NCBI GenBank assembly: GCA_026129865.1
Contig: JAHCHG010000001.1
Location: forward strand, 372,001-436,000
From: Pyrinomonadaceae bacterium
GTDB taxonomy: Bacteria > Acidobacteriota > Blastocatellia > Pyrinomonadales > Pyrinomonadaceae
Reading direction: 5' to 3'
Length of the DNA: 64,000 nucleotides
How positions within the stretch are numbered: position 1 is the first letter of the stretch; every line of letters begins with the position of its first letter. The translations under genes were made by a program, and so were the position numbers. Positions 34,120 through 43,561 of this stretch are shown here, piece by piece. The notes beneath the pieces were generated by a model. The model worked only from the letters and a program-made list of their open reading frames with translations. It was not told the DNA's origin and ran no database searches.

Positions 34120-35502
34120 ATGAAGAATGGAATTTGGCGAATATTAATGATAGCGATCATTGCCGGCGCGGCGTCAATAAGTGCAAATGCAGACACATTT
34201 TCGGCGCATATCAATTCCGCGCAGGAAGTTCCGATGAACTCGACGACGGGAACGGGTTGGGCTCGGATGAACTACAACGAAAGTACTCAAACTTTGAGCT
34301 GGACAGTATTTTTTACGGGACTGTCGAGCAATCAAACTGCTGCGCATATTCACGCAGCCGCCCCGGTGGGATCAAATGCGGGAGTTGCGGTCAATCTTGG
34401 ATCAGTTGGCGGAACTACCGGCACGATCACCGGTTCTATGGTCATCAGTTCGACATTGCGAGATCAGCTGAGGGCAAATCTAGCGTATGTGAACATCCAT
34501 ACCTCTGATAATCCCGGCGGAGAGATCCGCGGACAGCTCGCCCGGCGGCGTGTTGTTGACTATGACGGCGACGGGAGAACTGACTATAGTGTTCTTCGAT
34601 TTCCTGCGGGAACGTGCCCCGGTACGCCGCGTCAGATCACTTATTGGAATCGAAATTCCTTAGGCATTAGCTCGAATCAAACCATACCTTGGGGAGATGC
34701 GTGCACAGATTTCCCGTCTCCCGGCGATTATGACGGTGATGGCAAAGACGATCTGGCGGTATACCGAGCCGGCGCGGCTGCGGGACAACAGAGCACTTTT
34801 CTGATTCTTAGAAGTTCCGATAATACTGCACAGTTCGTCGCCTACGGACTATTTGGCGATCAAGCCGTTTCGCGAGATTACGACGGCGACGGAATCACAG
34901 ATCTGGCGGTTTTCCGGCGAAGTGCGACGCAAACGGACCCGACGACATGGTTTATCCGCCAAAGTACGAGCGGTGTAACCAGGATCGAAACATTCGGGCT
35001 GAGCGGCAACGGATCAAGCACATTTGACACCCCGATTCCGGGCGATTACGACGGCGACGGTAAGTTTGACCTCGCGGTTTATCGGTTTGGACTGACGCCG
35101 GCGAATAATTACATCGTCAAACAAAGTTCGAACAACGCGGTCATTTATACGCAATGGGGCAACTTTACTACCGATTACATTGTTCCGGGCGATTATGATG
35201 GTGACGGAAAATTCGAGGTCGCCGCAGCGCGGACGGGCGCGACAGGAACATCCCCTATGGTGTGGTATATCCGCCGGAGTTCTGACAGCGTCGTAACCAT
35301 CCAGCAGTGGGGTCAGAGCAGCGACGTTCCGTCACAGGGCGACTATAACGGCGACGGAGCGACGGACATTTCGGTCTTCCGCGCAAATAACAGCGGCGGC
35401 AATAGTGCCTATTTTACGCTCCAGAGCCAGTTCAACACGCCTTTGGTCAATAACTGGGGTGTTAATGGTGATTTTTCGGTCAACACTTTTGATGCCCGTT
35501 AA
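34120..35502 (+). CDS. Secreted CHRD-domain protein with FG-GAP/VCBS-type repeats
   Basis: 460 residues from the ATG at 34120, which has a clear SD. A signal peptide covers about 1-22. A CHRD domain follows (FSAHINSAQEVPMNSTTGTG, AAHIHAAAPVGSNAG and NIHTSDNPGGEIRGQLARR, residues 25-145). Then come six DYDGDG/DYNGDG-type calcium-binding repeats, about 50-70 residues apart (VVDYDGDGRTDYSV, SPGDYDGDGKDDLAV, and so on), typical of FG-GAP beta-propeller blades. Such a propeller is usually extracellular or surface-attached and may bind ligands. CHRD resembles domains in BMP antagonists and bacterial secreted proteins; its bacterial role is unknown. No C-terminal sorting signal seen. Confidence 0.85.
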   Translation: MKNGIWRILMIAIIAGAASISANADTFSAHINSAQEVPMNSTTGTGWARMNYNESTQTLSWTVFFTGLSSNQTAAHIHAAAPVGSNAGVAVNLGSVGGTTGTITGSMVISSTLRDQLRANLAYVNIHTSDNPGGEIRGQLARRRVVDYDGDGRTDYSVLRFPAGTCPGTPRQITYWNRNSLGISSNQTIPWGDACTDFPSPGDYDGDGKDDLAVYRAGAAAGQQSTFLILRSSDNTAQFVAYGLFGDQAVSRDYDGDGITDLAVFRRSATQTDPTTWFIRQSTSGVTRIETFGLSGNGSSTFDTPIPGDYDGDGKFDLAVYRFGLTPANNYIVKQSSNNAVIYTQWGNFTTDYIVPGDYDGDGKFEVAAARTGATGTSPMVWYIRRSSDSVVTIQQWGQSSDVPSQGDYNGDGATDISVFRANNSGGNSAYFTLQSQFNTPLVNNWGVNGDFSVNTFDAR

Positions 35503-35526
35503 TTTTACTTCGTATCTTTTAAGTTC

Positions 35527-35556
35527 GGTCCCGGTTATGCCGGGACCCTTTTTATT
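35527..35556 (+). terminator. Intrinsic terminator of the CHRD gene
   Basis: GGTCCCGG and CCGGGACC form an 8-bp GC-rich stem with a TTATG loop, followed by CTTTTTATTT. Confidence 0.88.
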
Positions 35557-35609
35557 TCCTACCGGCTGAGGATTTACAACAAACTCAAATCGTGCAAGAA
35601 TTACCAGCA

Positions 35610-36476
35610 ATGATCCGAGTAAGTCTTTTAACAATTCTGCTTTGCATTTTTGCCCCCATAGGCTATTCGCAGCAGCGTCCTTTGATCACGGAAGATGTCG
35701 ATATAACAACTGCGGGAACGGTCGAGATCTCCGCCGGCGTCGATTTTCAGCAAAATGTGAAATTTCCGCTTTCGGGTTTAAAAGGCGATCTGACCCGGGT
35801 CGGCGATATCCGAATAAGACAGGGATTTGCGTCGAATGTCGAGATACAGATCGAAGGCGTGCTTCAAAATTTTCTTGCGATCAACAGCCGGACAGATCCA
35901 TCGCCGATACCGCTGAATATAAACGGGCAATCGACCAACGATTTCGACGATTTTACGATCTCGGCAAAGATCAAACTGAGAAATGAAACGCGAAATCTGC
36001 CTGCATTTGGTATGAAATTCGGTTTTCAAATGCCGAACACCGACCAGGCAAAAGGCATCGGAACAAATCAGATCAACGTTTTCAGCAAGATCCTTTTACA
36101 GAAAAAATTCGGCAAAATCGCTGGCAAAACCCCGCGCGCGAACGTTTACGGAAATCTCGGACTCGGAATAATGAGCGCGCCTCTCGCCGATTTTTCGCAG
36201 AACGACGTATTGCTTTACGGACTCGCCGGGATCGTTCGGGTTACCGATAGGATAAATATCGCTTCGGAGATAAACGGTCGAATCAGCACTAGAAGCGGCG
36301 ACGCGCCTCTCGGGACGGAAAGCGTCGGTCAATTTCGGATCGGAACTCAAATAAAAGCATCGGGACTTCGTTTTGACACTGCTGCGATCCTTGGACTGAC
36401 GAAATTCAGCCCGCGTTCGGGAATCACATTTGGCGTTACTTATCAATCGCCAAACATATTCACGCCTGCGAAATAA
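35610..36476 (+). CDS. Outer-membrane beta-barrel-like protein (transporter-like, MetA-type)
   Basis: 288 residues from the ATG at 35610. A signal peptide (about 1-19, cut near YSQQRP) is followed by alternating amphipathic strands, e.g. TVEISAGVDFQQN, DIRIRQGFASNVEIQIEGVLQ, FTISAKIKLRNE, NVYGNLGLG, INIASEINGRISTRSG and FRIGTQIKASGLRFDTAAILGLTKFSPRSGITFGVTYQ at the end. The layout is like the Phenol_MetA_deg family of putative porins. Function is not known; the downstream convergent thiD gene is unrelated. Confidence 0.65.
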   Translation: MIRVSLLTILLCIFAPIGYSQQRPLITEDVDITTAGTVEISAGVDFQQNVKFPLSGLKGDLTRVGDIRIRQGFASNVEIQIEGVLQNFLAINSRTDPSPIPLNINGQSTNDFDDFTISAKIKLRNETRNLPAFGMKFGFQMPNTDQAKGIGTNQINVFSKILLQKKFGKIAGKTPRANVYGNLGLGIMSAPLADFSQNDVLLYGLAGIVRVTDRINIASEINGRISTRSGDAPLGTESVGQFRIGTQIKASGLRFDTAAILGLTKFSPRSGITFGVTYQSPNIFTPAK

Positions 36477-36482
36477 TTACCT

Positions 36483-37307
36483 TCAGTTTAATTCTTGAAC
36501 GTTTACGAAATGGTTGACCGGACCGTTTCCTCCGCCTAATTTTGGCGCGGAACGAATCGCCGCAGTAACAAATCGTTTTGCAATAATTATCGAATCTTGC
36601 AAATTCCTTCCAATAGCCAAATTTGCTGCGATAGCCGATGCAAGTGTGCATCCGGTGCCGTGAGTAGAACTTGAATCGATAAAATCGGAAACAAATTCCG
36701 TCATTTTTCCGCCGGAAAAAAATCTGTCGACGGCATTCGTCGACGAAGCATTTTTCAATTTATGCCCGCCTTTGATCAGCACATTCTTGGCGCCGGAATC
36801 GTGCATTATATTTGCCGCGCGCTGCATATCTTCTAAATTTTCTATCGAAAAGCCGGCTATTCTTTCAGCTTCGGCAAGATTCGGCGTAATGATGTCGGCA
36901 ATTGGGAAAAGATCTTTGACAAGAGCGTCAAGCGCTTTTTGATCGATCAGATCGAATCCCGAAGTGGAACGAACGACCGGATCAACAACCAAATATTCAG
37001 GTTTTCGCGACGTGAAGATCTCTGCGACCGTTTCGATAACTTCAACTGTCGGCAGCATTCCTGTTTTTACTGCATCGACGTTTAGATCGGCGATGACAGG
37101 TTCAATTTGTTTGCGGACGCTTTCGGCAGACTGATTTACAGCGCCGTAAACGCCTAACGTGTTTTGAAAAGTTAAAGATGTGATCGCCGCGGCGCCGTAA
37201 CAACCGAATGCAGCGAACGTCTTCAGATCAGCGATAACTCCTGCGCCGCCCGACGGATCGACTCCGGCGACCGTTAAACAAACCGGATTTTTTGAATTTC
37301 TTTCCAT
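36483..37307 (-). CDS. thiD: Hydroxymethylpyrimidine / phosphomethylpyrimidine kinase
   Basis: 274 residues. VAGVDPSGGAGVIADLKTFAAFGCYGAAAIT (near 14-44), VVDPVVRSTSG near 141-151, KGGHKL near 200, and SSTHGTGCTLASAIAANLA near 228 are ThiD hallmarks. It phosphorylates HMP and HMP-P in thiamine synthesis. Its start codon directly follows thiE's stop codon. Confidence 0.96.
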   Translation of the reverse strand: MERNSKNPVCLTVAGVDPSGGAGVIADLKTFAAFGCYGAAAITSLTFQNTLGVYGAVNQSAESVRKQIEPVIADLNVDAVKTGMLPTVEVIETVAEIFTSRKPEYLVVDPVVRSTSGFDLIDQKALDALVKDLFPIADIITPNLAEAERIAGFSIENLEDMQRAANIMHDSGAKNVLIKGGHKLKNASSTNAVDRFFSGGKMTEFVSDFIDSSSTHGTGCTLASAIAANLAIGRNLQDSIIIAKRFVTAAIRSAPKLGGGNGPVNHFVNVQELN

Positions 37308-37928
37308 TTAGATAAATCGCTCGGGTTTTGAAAAAAGACGGATCGCGGCAATTCCGCCGGCGCCCGCGCTTTTTATTTCCTTAATATTGTCATGTCCGAT
37401 TCCGCCAATTGCAATCACGGGAAATTTTTCTGCTGCTTTGCAAACCGATCTCAATCGATCTATCCCTTGCGGATCGCCGAATTTTTCCTTCGAAGGCGTA
37501 CGAAACACGGGACCAAAAGTAACGAAATCGGCACCGGACTCGGACGCTGCAATAACTTCTTCCGAAGAATGCGTCGAAACACCGACAAGTAAATTTGGAA
37601 AATACTCTCGAATCTTTGATGCCGGGATCGAATTTGCGGGAAGATGCACGCCGTCAGCGCCGCAGGCTTCGGCAATGTCCGCGCGGTCGTTTAAAAGTAT
37701 TGCCGTCTGCGACCCATGCGCGATCTCGACCGCGGCTTGTCCGAGCGCCAGTTGAAGCCGTGCAGATAATCGCTTTTCACGTATCTGGACGATCTCGAAA
37801 CCTGCTTCGACGGCAGCCCTGATCTGATCTAATAATTGTTTGGAATGTCCTTGATAATTTTCGGCGCGGGTTTCGCCTGACGTGATCAAATAACGGACAA
37901 ATGCGGATTTTTCGAAAAGTGGTTTCAA
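37308..37928 (-). CDS. thiE: Thiamine-phosphate synthase
   Basis: 206 residues. It has VQIREKRLSARLQLALGQ (near 48-65), LLNDRADIAEACGADGVHLP (near 78-97), LVGVSTHSSEEV, FGPVFRTPSKEKFGDPQGID (near 138-157) and VIAIGGIG. It joins HMP-PP and thiazole phosphate to thiamine phosphate. Its start overlaps the previous gene by 4 bp. I looked for a THI-box/TPP riboswitch in the 38245-38290 leader and did not see one. Confidence 0.96.
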   Translation of the reverse strand: MKPLFEKSAFVRYLITSGETRAENYQGHSKQLLDQIRAAVEAGFEIVQIREKRLSARLQLALGQAAVEIAHGSQTAILLNDRADIAEACGADGVHLPANSIPASKIREYFPNLLVGVSTHSSEEVIAASESGADFVTFGPVFRTPSKEKFGDPQGIDRLRSVCKAAEKFPVIAIGGIGHDNIKEIKSAGAGGIAAIRLFSKPERFI

Positions 37929-38245
37929 TTTGTTTTCAGATTTTCAGCTCTCAAACGCGCGTCGCCTTCTTCTACGGTTTTCACGCTTTTATCAAAATGA
38001 GCTAATTCCCAAAACGCCAGCATCAAATTTAAGACGCCCAAACCGGTTACCGCACCGCGAAACCATCCCGAAGCCACGACCGATTTAATAGAAGCCAGAC
38101 CGGTCGTTCGGACGATCAAATTCAAAAAATAATTATCGCTCCATTCGACCAAACCGCCAAAATTGGTCCAGGGCAGCAATGTGAGAAAAATGCCGACCAT
38201 CAAACATAAGGCAATAAAGAAAATGACGGTAAGTTTTGCAACCAT
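37925..38245 (-). CDS. Small inner-membrane protein of unknown function
   Basis: 106 residues with two clear membrane helices (about 4-26 and 62-84) and a charged C-terminal tail (HFDKSVKTVEEGDARLRAENLKTN). It is coupled to thiE by a 4-bp overlap, making a three-gene unit with thiE and thiD. No family recognised; a link to thiamine uptake is only suggested by position. Confidence 0.65.
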   Translation of the reverse strand: MVAKLTVIFFIALCLMVGIFLTLLPWTNFGGLVEWSDNYFLNLIVRTTGLASIKSVVASGWFRGAVTGLGVLNLMLAFWELAHFDKSVKTVEEGDARLRAENLKTN

Positions 38246-38286
38246 ACCGTCAGATTATACATTCAGCGAGTTATTGTAAACAATGA

Positions 38287-40590
38287 TCAGTTGATCATCG
38301 ACGACGAATAATTTTCGCGTAAATTTTGGATCCGCTGACCTATATCGCGAAAATCGACGTCGAGGGCATAGACCTGTTCGAAATGCCGGAAGGCTTTATC
38401 CTTCTCGCCGCCGGCTTCGTATGCGCTTGCCAGTTCGTAGTGAAGCGCCTGAATCTCTTCATCGTCGAGTCCGGCTGTTTCAAGCGCGCGCTGAAACCAC
38501 GTTATCGCCAGATTCGGCATGCCTTTCATCATAAAACAATGCCCGAGCAGGTTCGCGCATTGAAAATATCTGCGCGTTCCGTCATTCATTTCGACCAGAT
38601 TTATCGCATCCTGAAATTCTTTGATCGCGTCTTCGAGCAATCCCATCTCTTTGTATGCGATCGCCGTGTGATAAAGAGTCGAATAATCGCCTTCATTATC
38701 TTCTTCAACGTCTTCGAGCCCGAGATCGCTGCGGAACTGTTCGAAAACATTGACAGCCGGGCTCATCATTTCATCGACGTGAGTTGACTCTTGTTCGAAA
38801 GTTCCAAGTTGAACGGTTTCTTCAACGACTTCTACTTCGTGGTAATCGGCGACGACATCTGCGGATTCTAAAACTGGCGCGGCTTCAACATATTCCGTGG
38901 CTTTCGCCGCGAAAGTTCCGGGATCGCCATTGATGTCGAATTCGCCGGAATATGCCGCAGTCTCTCCATGATCTTCAAATCCCTGCATGCTCAAACTGAG
39001 TTCGCTGAATTTATCATTCGGACCAAATTCGTCAACCAAAGCTTCAAGACATTTCGACGCCAAATCGATATATCCCTGATTTATGTAAAATTCGACGCTT
39101 TCGATCTCTTTTTGCATGCGAAGTTCATCCGCATGACTCATTTGACTATTTTGCGCTGAACCTTCTGCAACGATCGCGGCTTCGAGGCTAACCTGCTCGT
39201 TTTGGTCAAATCCTGCCGGTGCGTCTTCGTAAAAGGCGAAACTTGTATCGTTCTCATCCGGCGCTGATAAGTCTCCGGTCGATTCCTCGTGGTTCGAATC
39301 AAATCTCTCGACGATATCGCCATAGTCAACATCGACTTCGGCGTCATGATTTAACCCGACAAAAGTTTCAAATTCCGGCATTTCGCCGATCATCGGAACC
39401 GTTTCAACCGGCGCAGCGCCGTGTTTTTCCTTAAGTTCGTCGAGCCGTTTCGAATATTCCGTCTGCAGCGGCGTCATTGCTGCCAGCTGCCCGAGCGCAA
39501 ACCTTTCGTCTTCGACCGATTCGGTCATCCGCGCTGTTTCTGCCAGACGTTCGAGCGATTTTCTGATCTCGGCTCCGTCGCGGTGCCAGGTATGGAATTT
39601 TACGGAAAGACGAAGTCCGTCGATAAATTCCGGCGCGCGCGTAAGAATCTCATTGATCCAACCGTTTACGACATCTGAATGTCCGCCGCCTAACAGATGC
39701 TCGAAAGCAATGTTTAGAACGCGAACAGACGATTCAAGATCGTCGTCTTTCATATATGCTTTGACCAGGTCGAGAAATTTAGGGAAATGAATAGGTTCCT
39801 GCTGAACAAGCGTTATTAAAGTATCTTCCGCTTTGCCCGGCGAGTTCATATCGAGATAACAATCTGCCAAAAGGATCAAAAGATCGCGGCTGTACGGATT
39901 ATCGGCTAGCGCTTTTTCCAATGTCGCCGCCGCTTCATCGGCGCAGCCGAGTCCGATCTTTGCTTCGACAAAACCTTTTAATGTCCGCGGATCATGCGGT
40001 TGGATCAAGATCGCCTTTGAAAACGCGGCAACTGCCGATTCAAACTGCTGCTGCTGATTAAATCTGCAGCCCGCCTCGGCAAAAGCGTCGACTGCATCCG
40101 CTTTTTGATTTTCCTGCAGACACGCCTTTCCGATCGTCAAATAAACTTCCGTGTTATTGGGGTCGAGCGACGCGATCTTTTTCAAGATCTCAAGCGCTTC
40201 AAGCTTCTGTCCCGTTTTTTGATAAGTTTCCGCGAGTTTTGTATAAAGTTCACGCGCTTCTGCAAGCGAACCGCGCGACTGATATAATTGTGCGAGCCGC
40301 TCGCAGACTTCTATGTTCGAATCGTCCAACTTGGCTATTTTGTTATAAATAGCGATCGCTTTATTGGCAAACCCCTGCTCAAAATAATGCTCGGCAACCC
40401 TCAGAAAACACTTTATCGCTTCCCCGTTTTCGGAGTTTTTCACGTACAGATCACCCATCATGTTCAGCGTGCTGAAATCATTTGGGTTTTCGGTTACCAC
40501 TTTCTTGTATTCGCCGATTGCCGCGCGCAGTTTTCCTTGGGAAAGGAAACGCTCAGCACTCTTCATCGCTCTTGTTTTATCAAAACTCAT
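38287..40590 (-). CDS. TPR-repeat protein
   Basis: 767 residues. The first 300 hold about eight TPR units (for example GKLRAAIGEYKKVVTENPNDFSTLNMMGDLY and ELYTKLAETYQKTGQKLEALEILKKIASLDPNNTEVYLTIGKA). An acidic linker of about 200 residues follows (e.g. PEFETFVGLNHDAEVDVDYGD, EVVEETVQLG). A second TPR group lies at the C-terminus (STLYHTAIAYKEMGLLEDAIKEFQDAI). No signal peptide. It is a cytosolic scaffold of unknown partner. It is divergent from the nucleotidyltransferase across 249 bp. Confidence 0.85.
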   Translation of the reverse strand: MSFDKTRAMKSAERFLSQGKLRAAIGEYKKVVTENPNDFSTLNMMGDLYVKNSENGEAIKCFLRVAEHYFEQGFANKAIAIYNKIAKLDDSNIEVCERLAQLYQSRGSLAEARELYTKLAETYQKTGQKLEALEILKKIASLDPNNTEVYLTIGKACLQENQKADAVDAFAEAGCRFNQQQQFESAVAAFSKAILIQPHDPRTLKGFVEAKIGLGCADEAAATLEKALADNPYSRDLLILLADCYLDMNSPGKAEDTLITLVQQEPIHFPKFLDLVKAYMKDDDLESSVRVLNIAFEHLLGGGHSDVVNGWINEILTRAPEFIDGLRLSVKFHTWHRDGAEIRKSLERLAETARMTESVEDERFALGQLAAMTPLQTEYSKRLDELKEKHGAAPVETVPMIGEMPEFETFVGLNHDAEVDVDYGDIVERFDSNHEESTGDLSAPDENDTSFAFYEDAPAGFDQNEQVSLEAAIVAEGSAQNSQMSHADELRMQKEIESVEFYINQGYIDLASKCLEALVDEFGPNDKFSELSLSMQGFEDHGETAAYSGEFDINGDPGTFAAKATEYVEAAPVLESADVVADYHEVEVVEETVQLGTFEQESTHVDEMMSPAVNVFEQFRSDLGLEDVEEDNEGDYSTLYHTAIAYKEMGLLEDAIKEFQDAINLVEMNDGTRRYFQCANLLGHCFMMKGMPNLAITWFQRALETAGLDDEEIQALHYELASAYEAGGEKDKAFRHFEQVYALDVDFRDIGQRIQNLRENYSSSMIN

Positions 40591-40839
40591 TGTGAATCAA
40601 GTGACCGCTTCTGATTGTTCGTAAAGTTTGGGTAATTGTTAACAGGGGATCAACGGCAAAGTCAGAAATATCTGCCAAGTCTTCAGGTATAAAACTAGCA
40701 TGCAGCGACGGAATATGTCAACAAGTTTTAACAATTTTTGTCAACTTTGAGCCAATACCTCGATTCCAAACGCGGCTTTGATTTTTTTCGATTTTTTGCC
40801 TAGTCTAAGCGTTTGTAACCCTTGAAAAAATAGAATTTT
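40591..40839. other. 249-bp divergent promoter region
   Basis: No gene seen. A/T-rich middle section with two TGTCAAC-type sequences (40716 and 40738) around a TTTTAACAATTTT core; they look like a spaced repeat and could be an operator, but this is only a pattern by eye. Confidence 0.35.
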
Positions 40840-41880
40840 ATGCAGGCAATAATACTAGCGGGCGGCAAAGGAACGCGACTTCGACCGCTGACCGTATACA
40901 CTCCGAAACCTATCGTTCCGTTCGCCAATCGACCGTTTTTACTTTATCAGATCGATCTGCTGAAACGCGCGGGTATAACGGACATCACCCTTTCGTTAAA
41001 TTATCAGCCGGACAAGATCGAACACCAGCTCGGTTACGGTCCGGAGTTCGGCGTTGAACTGAAATATGTAACCGAACCTTCGCCGATGGGCACGGGCGGT
41101 GCCTATAAGTACGCCTCGAACGCCATTACAGACACGACCGTTGTCTTTAACGGCGATATTTTGACCGATCTCGATCTTGCGCGCGCGATAGAGTTTCACC
41201 GCGCAAAAAAAGCGGAAGCAACGATCGTCCTGACACCTGTGGAAAATCCGTCGGCTTACGGGCTTGTCGATTCCGATGAGGAAGATCGCGTGCTGCGTTT
41301 TTTGGAAAAACCGAAAGGCGAAGAGCTTGAAAGTCTTACGACTAACAACATCAATGCGGGAATTTATATTCTTGAACCCGGCATTCTCGATCTGATCCCG
41401 GAAAACGAAAACTACTCTTTCGAATACGATGTTTTTCCGTCTTTGCTGGAGAAAAAGAAGAGTTTTTACGCATTCGTTCTGGAAAATGAATATTGGCGCG
41501 ATATTGGAAATCCCGTCAATTATCTCTCGGCGCATTTGGATCTTCTGAAAGGCGACATCACAGGTTTCGAGATCGACCGTTCGGGCGAATCGGACATTGC
41601 AACCTCGACGGAGATCGACCGGTTGTCCGTCATCGGCGAAAACTGCACTATCAAACCCGGCGTTTCTATTAGAAATTCGGTGATCGGCGAAGGCGTCCAT
41701 ATTGAGGAAAAGGCGCAAATAGAAGATTCGGTTATCTGGGCTCACACGCGGATAAATTCTTCCGCCGAAATTCACGGATCGATCATCGGACGCGGATGCT
41801 ACATTGGCAGAAACGCGGTCGTGAGCACCGGCTGCGTGCTCGGCGACAAGACTTCGCTGACGGATTATACAAAGGTCTAA
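40840..41880 (+). CDS. Sugar-1-phosphate nucleotidyltransferase
   Basis: 346 residues. N-terminal AIILAGGKGTRLRPLTVYTPKPIVPFANRPFL (nucleotidyltransferase motif), EPSPMGTGGAYKYA, VFNGDIL and EKPK, then a C-terminal left-handed beta-helix with hexapeptide-type repeats (IGENCTIKPGVSIRNSVIGEGVHIEEKAQIEDSVI). This matches mannose-1-phosphate guanylyltransferase or glucose-1-phosphate thymidylyltransferase-like enzymes; the nucleotide and sugar cannot be fixed by eye. It is followed 20 bp later by mutM. Confidence 0.88.
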   Translation: MQAIILAGGKGTRLRPLTVYTPKPIVPFANRPFLLYQIDLLKRAGITDITLSLNYQPDKIEHQLGYGPEFGVELKYVTEPSPMGTGGAYKYASNAITDTTVVFNGDILTDLDLARAIEFHRAKKAEATIVLTPVENPSAYGLVDSDEEDRVLRFLEKPKGEELESLTTNNINAGIYILEPGILDLIPENENYSFEYDVFPSLLEKKKSFYAFVLENEYWRDIGNPVNYLSAHLDLLKGDITGFEIDRSGESDIATSTEIDRLSVIGENCTIKPGVSIRNSVIGEGVHIEEKAQIEDSVIWAHTRINSSAEIHGSIIGRGCYIGRNAVVSTGCVLGDKTSLTDYTKV

Positions 41881-41900
41881 ATTGAACGTTTAATAATTTT

Positions 41901-42734
41901 ATGCCGGAATTGCCGGAAGTAGAACTCGTCGCGAAAACGCTGTCTAAACTGGTTGCCGGACGACGAATTCGTTTCGCTTCTCTGCTTCGCCAGCGTCTGG
42001 CACCGCATTGTTCGCCGGAAGAATTCGCTTCGCGATTGTCGGGATCGCAAATCGAAAAGATCTCGCGGCGGGGAAAACATATCTTGATAGATCTCGACCG
42101 CGGCTCAACGCTGATCGTTCATCTTAGAATGAGCGGCAAATTTTTGCTGACCGACGCCGAGATCGAACTTCCGAAATTTTCGCACGCAGTTTTCGAACTC
42201 GACGGTGACCAAAGATTGGTTTTTGTCGATCAAAGGCATTTCGGATTTATGAGGATTGTCGATTCAGCGGCAGCCTCAAATTCACAGGAACTTGCAAAGC
42301 TGGCACCCGAACCGTTTTCCGATGAATTTTCCGCGCAATATTTAAAGAACGTACTTCAGAATTCCTCACGAAGCATCAAAGAATTGCTTCTCGATCAAAC
42401 GAAGGTTTGCGGTTTGGGCAACATCTACGCGGCAGAAGCAATGTTTCTCGCACGGATAAACCCTTTGACGCCGGCAAACCGCGTTTCTACGGTTAAAACG
42501 AACCGGCTTTTTTCATCCATTCGGGATGTTCTTCGCGAAGCCGTAGCGTTCGGCGAAACTTCGAAGGTCGATCCGGAAAACATCGACGGCAGCTATTTCA
42601 GCGGCGGATTCGAAGACCGATGGTTTGTTTACGACCGCGAGAACAAACCTTGCCCGCGATGCAAGACGATGATCAAGCGAACGAAACAAGCCGGGCGGTC
42701 GAGCTATTTTTGCCCGAAATGCCAGCGGCGCTAG
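41901..42734 (+). CDS. mutM: Formamidopyrimidine-DNA glycosylase
   Basis: 277 residues. It has the catalytic N-terminal PELPEVE (Pro2, Glu3), the H2TH-region sequence KELLLDQTKVCGLGNIYAAEAMFLA near 157-181, and a C-terminal zinc finger (CPRC...CPKC). It excises 8-oxoG and FaPy lesions and cuts the backbone by beta,delta-elimination. Confidence 0.97.
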   Translation: MPELPEVELVAKTLSKLVAGRRIRFASLLRQRLAPHCSPEEFASRLSGSQIEKISRRGKHILIDLDRGSTLIVHLRMSGKFLLTDAEIELPKFSHAVFELDGDQRLVFVDQRHFGFMRIVDSAAASNSQELAKLAPEPFSDEFSAQYLKNVLQNSSRSIKELLLDQTKVCGLGNIYAAEAMFLARINPLTPANRVSTVKTNRLFSSIRDVLREAVAFGETSKVDPENIDGSYFSGGFEDRWFVYDRENKPCPRCKTMIKRTKQAGRSSYFCPKCQRR

Positions 42735-42762
42735 CAACTTTTTTTATTAATGAGGAGAGATT

Positions 42763-43410
42763 ATGAAGATCAGATTTTTACCAGCCGCAGTTGTTCTAGC
42801 AGTGATTCTTTTAATTCCGGCGAATCTTTTTGCCTGCGCATGCTGCGCTGAAAAAGGGTTTTACAGCATTTGGAACGGCAAACCCGACAGGTATAATTTG
42901 GAAGTCTTGCACAAGATCGATTTCTCCAAAAATGCGGAACTCTATTCCGATGCTGCCGGTTTTGACAATCTAAAGGGGCTGGGAGATCTTTTCGCAAATT
43001 CGCAAGACAGCGATCTTTCTCAGTTTGAACTCGCAGATTCGTTTGCCGCTAAAACCTGGACTTTCGCCTTTACGGGATCAAATGGAAAACCGGGCAAATT
43101 GACGCTGCCGCTTCCCGCGACTATGTTGTCATATAAGGTCGATATTCACGACGGAAAACCGAGCGCGGGCGGCGGACCGCTGCTTTATAAAGAATGGCGA
43201 TTTAAGGGAAACGTCCGATCCGGTTCCGGTTTTTTTAAATCCGGAATTGTTAATCCGACCACCTATTTCCTGGTTTTGCAGGGGCGCGGCAACGCTTGCG
43301 ATAACGCGGAAGATTTCACCAATTGGACGCTTGAGATCAACGGAAAGCGTGCGAATTACCGGTTTATGGGAACGCTCGCATCGGGCAAAACTGCCGATTC
43401 GGACGGCTAA
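42763..43410 (+). CDS. Secreted protein of unknown function
   Basis: 215 residues with a signal peptide (about 1-24), cleaved near the Cys-rich start LFACACCAEKGFYS. There is a good SD (GAGGAG, 42751-42756). A repeated aromatic/polar pattern (TWTFAFTGSNGKPGKLTLPLP, LLYKEWRFKGNVRSGSG, YFLVLQGRGNACDN) suggests a beta-sandwich. Cys-Ala-Cys-Cys at the mature N-terminus may bind metal or form a disulfide. No family recognised. Terminated 95 bp later by a strong hairpin. Confidence 0.65.
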   Translation: MKIRFLPAAVVLAVILLIPANLFACACCAEKGFYSIWNGKPDRYNLEVLHKIDFSKNAELYSDAAGFDNLKGLGDLFANSQDSDLSQFELADSFAAKTWTFAFTGSNGKPGKLTLPLPATMLSYKVDIHDGKPSAGGGPLLYKEWRFKGNVRSGSGFFKSGIVNPTTYFLVLQGRGNACDNAEDFTNWTLEINGKRANYRFMGTLASGKTADSDG

Positions 43411-43504
43411 TCTTTAGATTCGAAGGTTATCCGATGTAATGATAGAGATAGGTGAATGGGACGAACCTTCCATCGCTTCCTCAAAAAACAATTGAACAAG
43501 GGAA

Positions 43505-43550
43505 ATCCCGGATGAGCGAATGTTTTCGCCCGTCCGGGATCTTTGTTTTT
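43505..43550 (+). terminator. Intrinsic terminator of the secreted-protein gene
   Basis: ATCCCGGA and TCCGGGAT, with an inner GCGAA/TTCGC stem, followed by CTTTGTTTTT. Confidence 0.85.
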
Positions 43551-43561
43551 AAGCAAACGGT

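Noticed and set aside
38246-38290. TPP riboswitch before the thiE-thiD unit
   Set aside because: The leader before the first gene is short and none of the conserved THI-box sequences were found.
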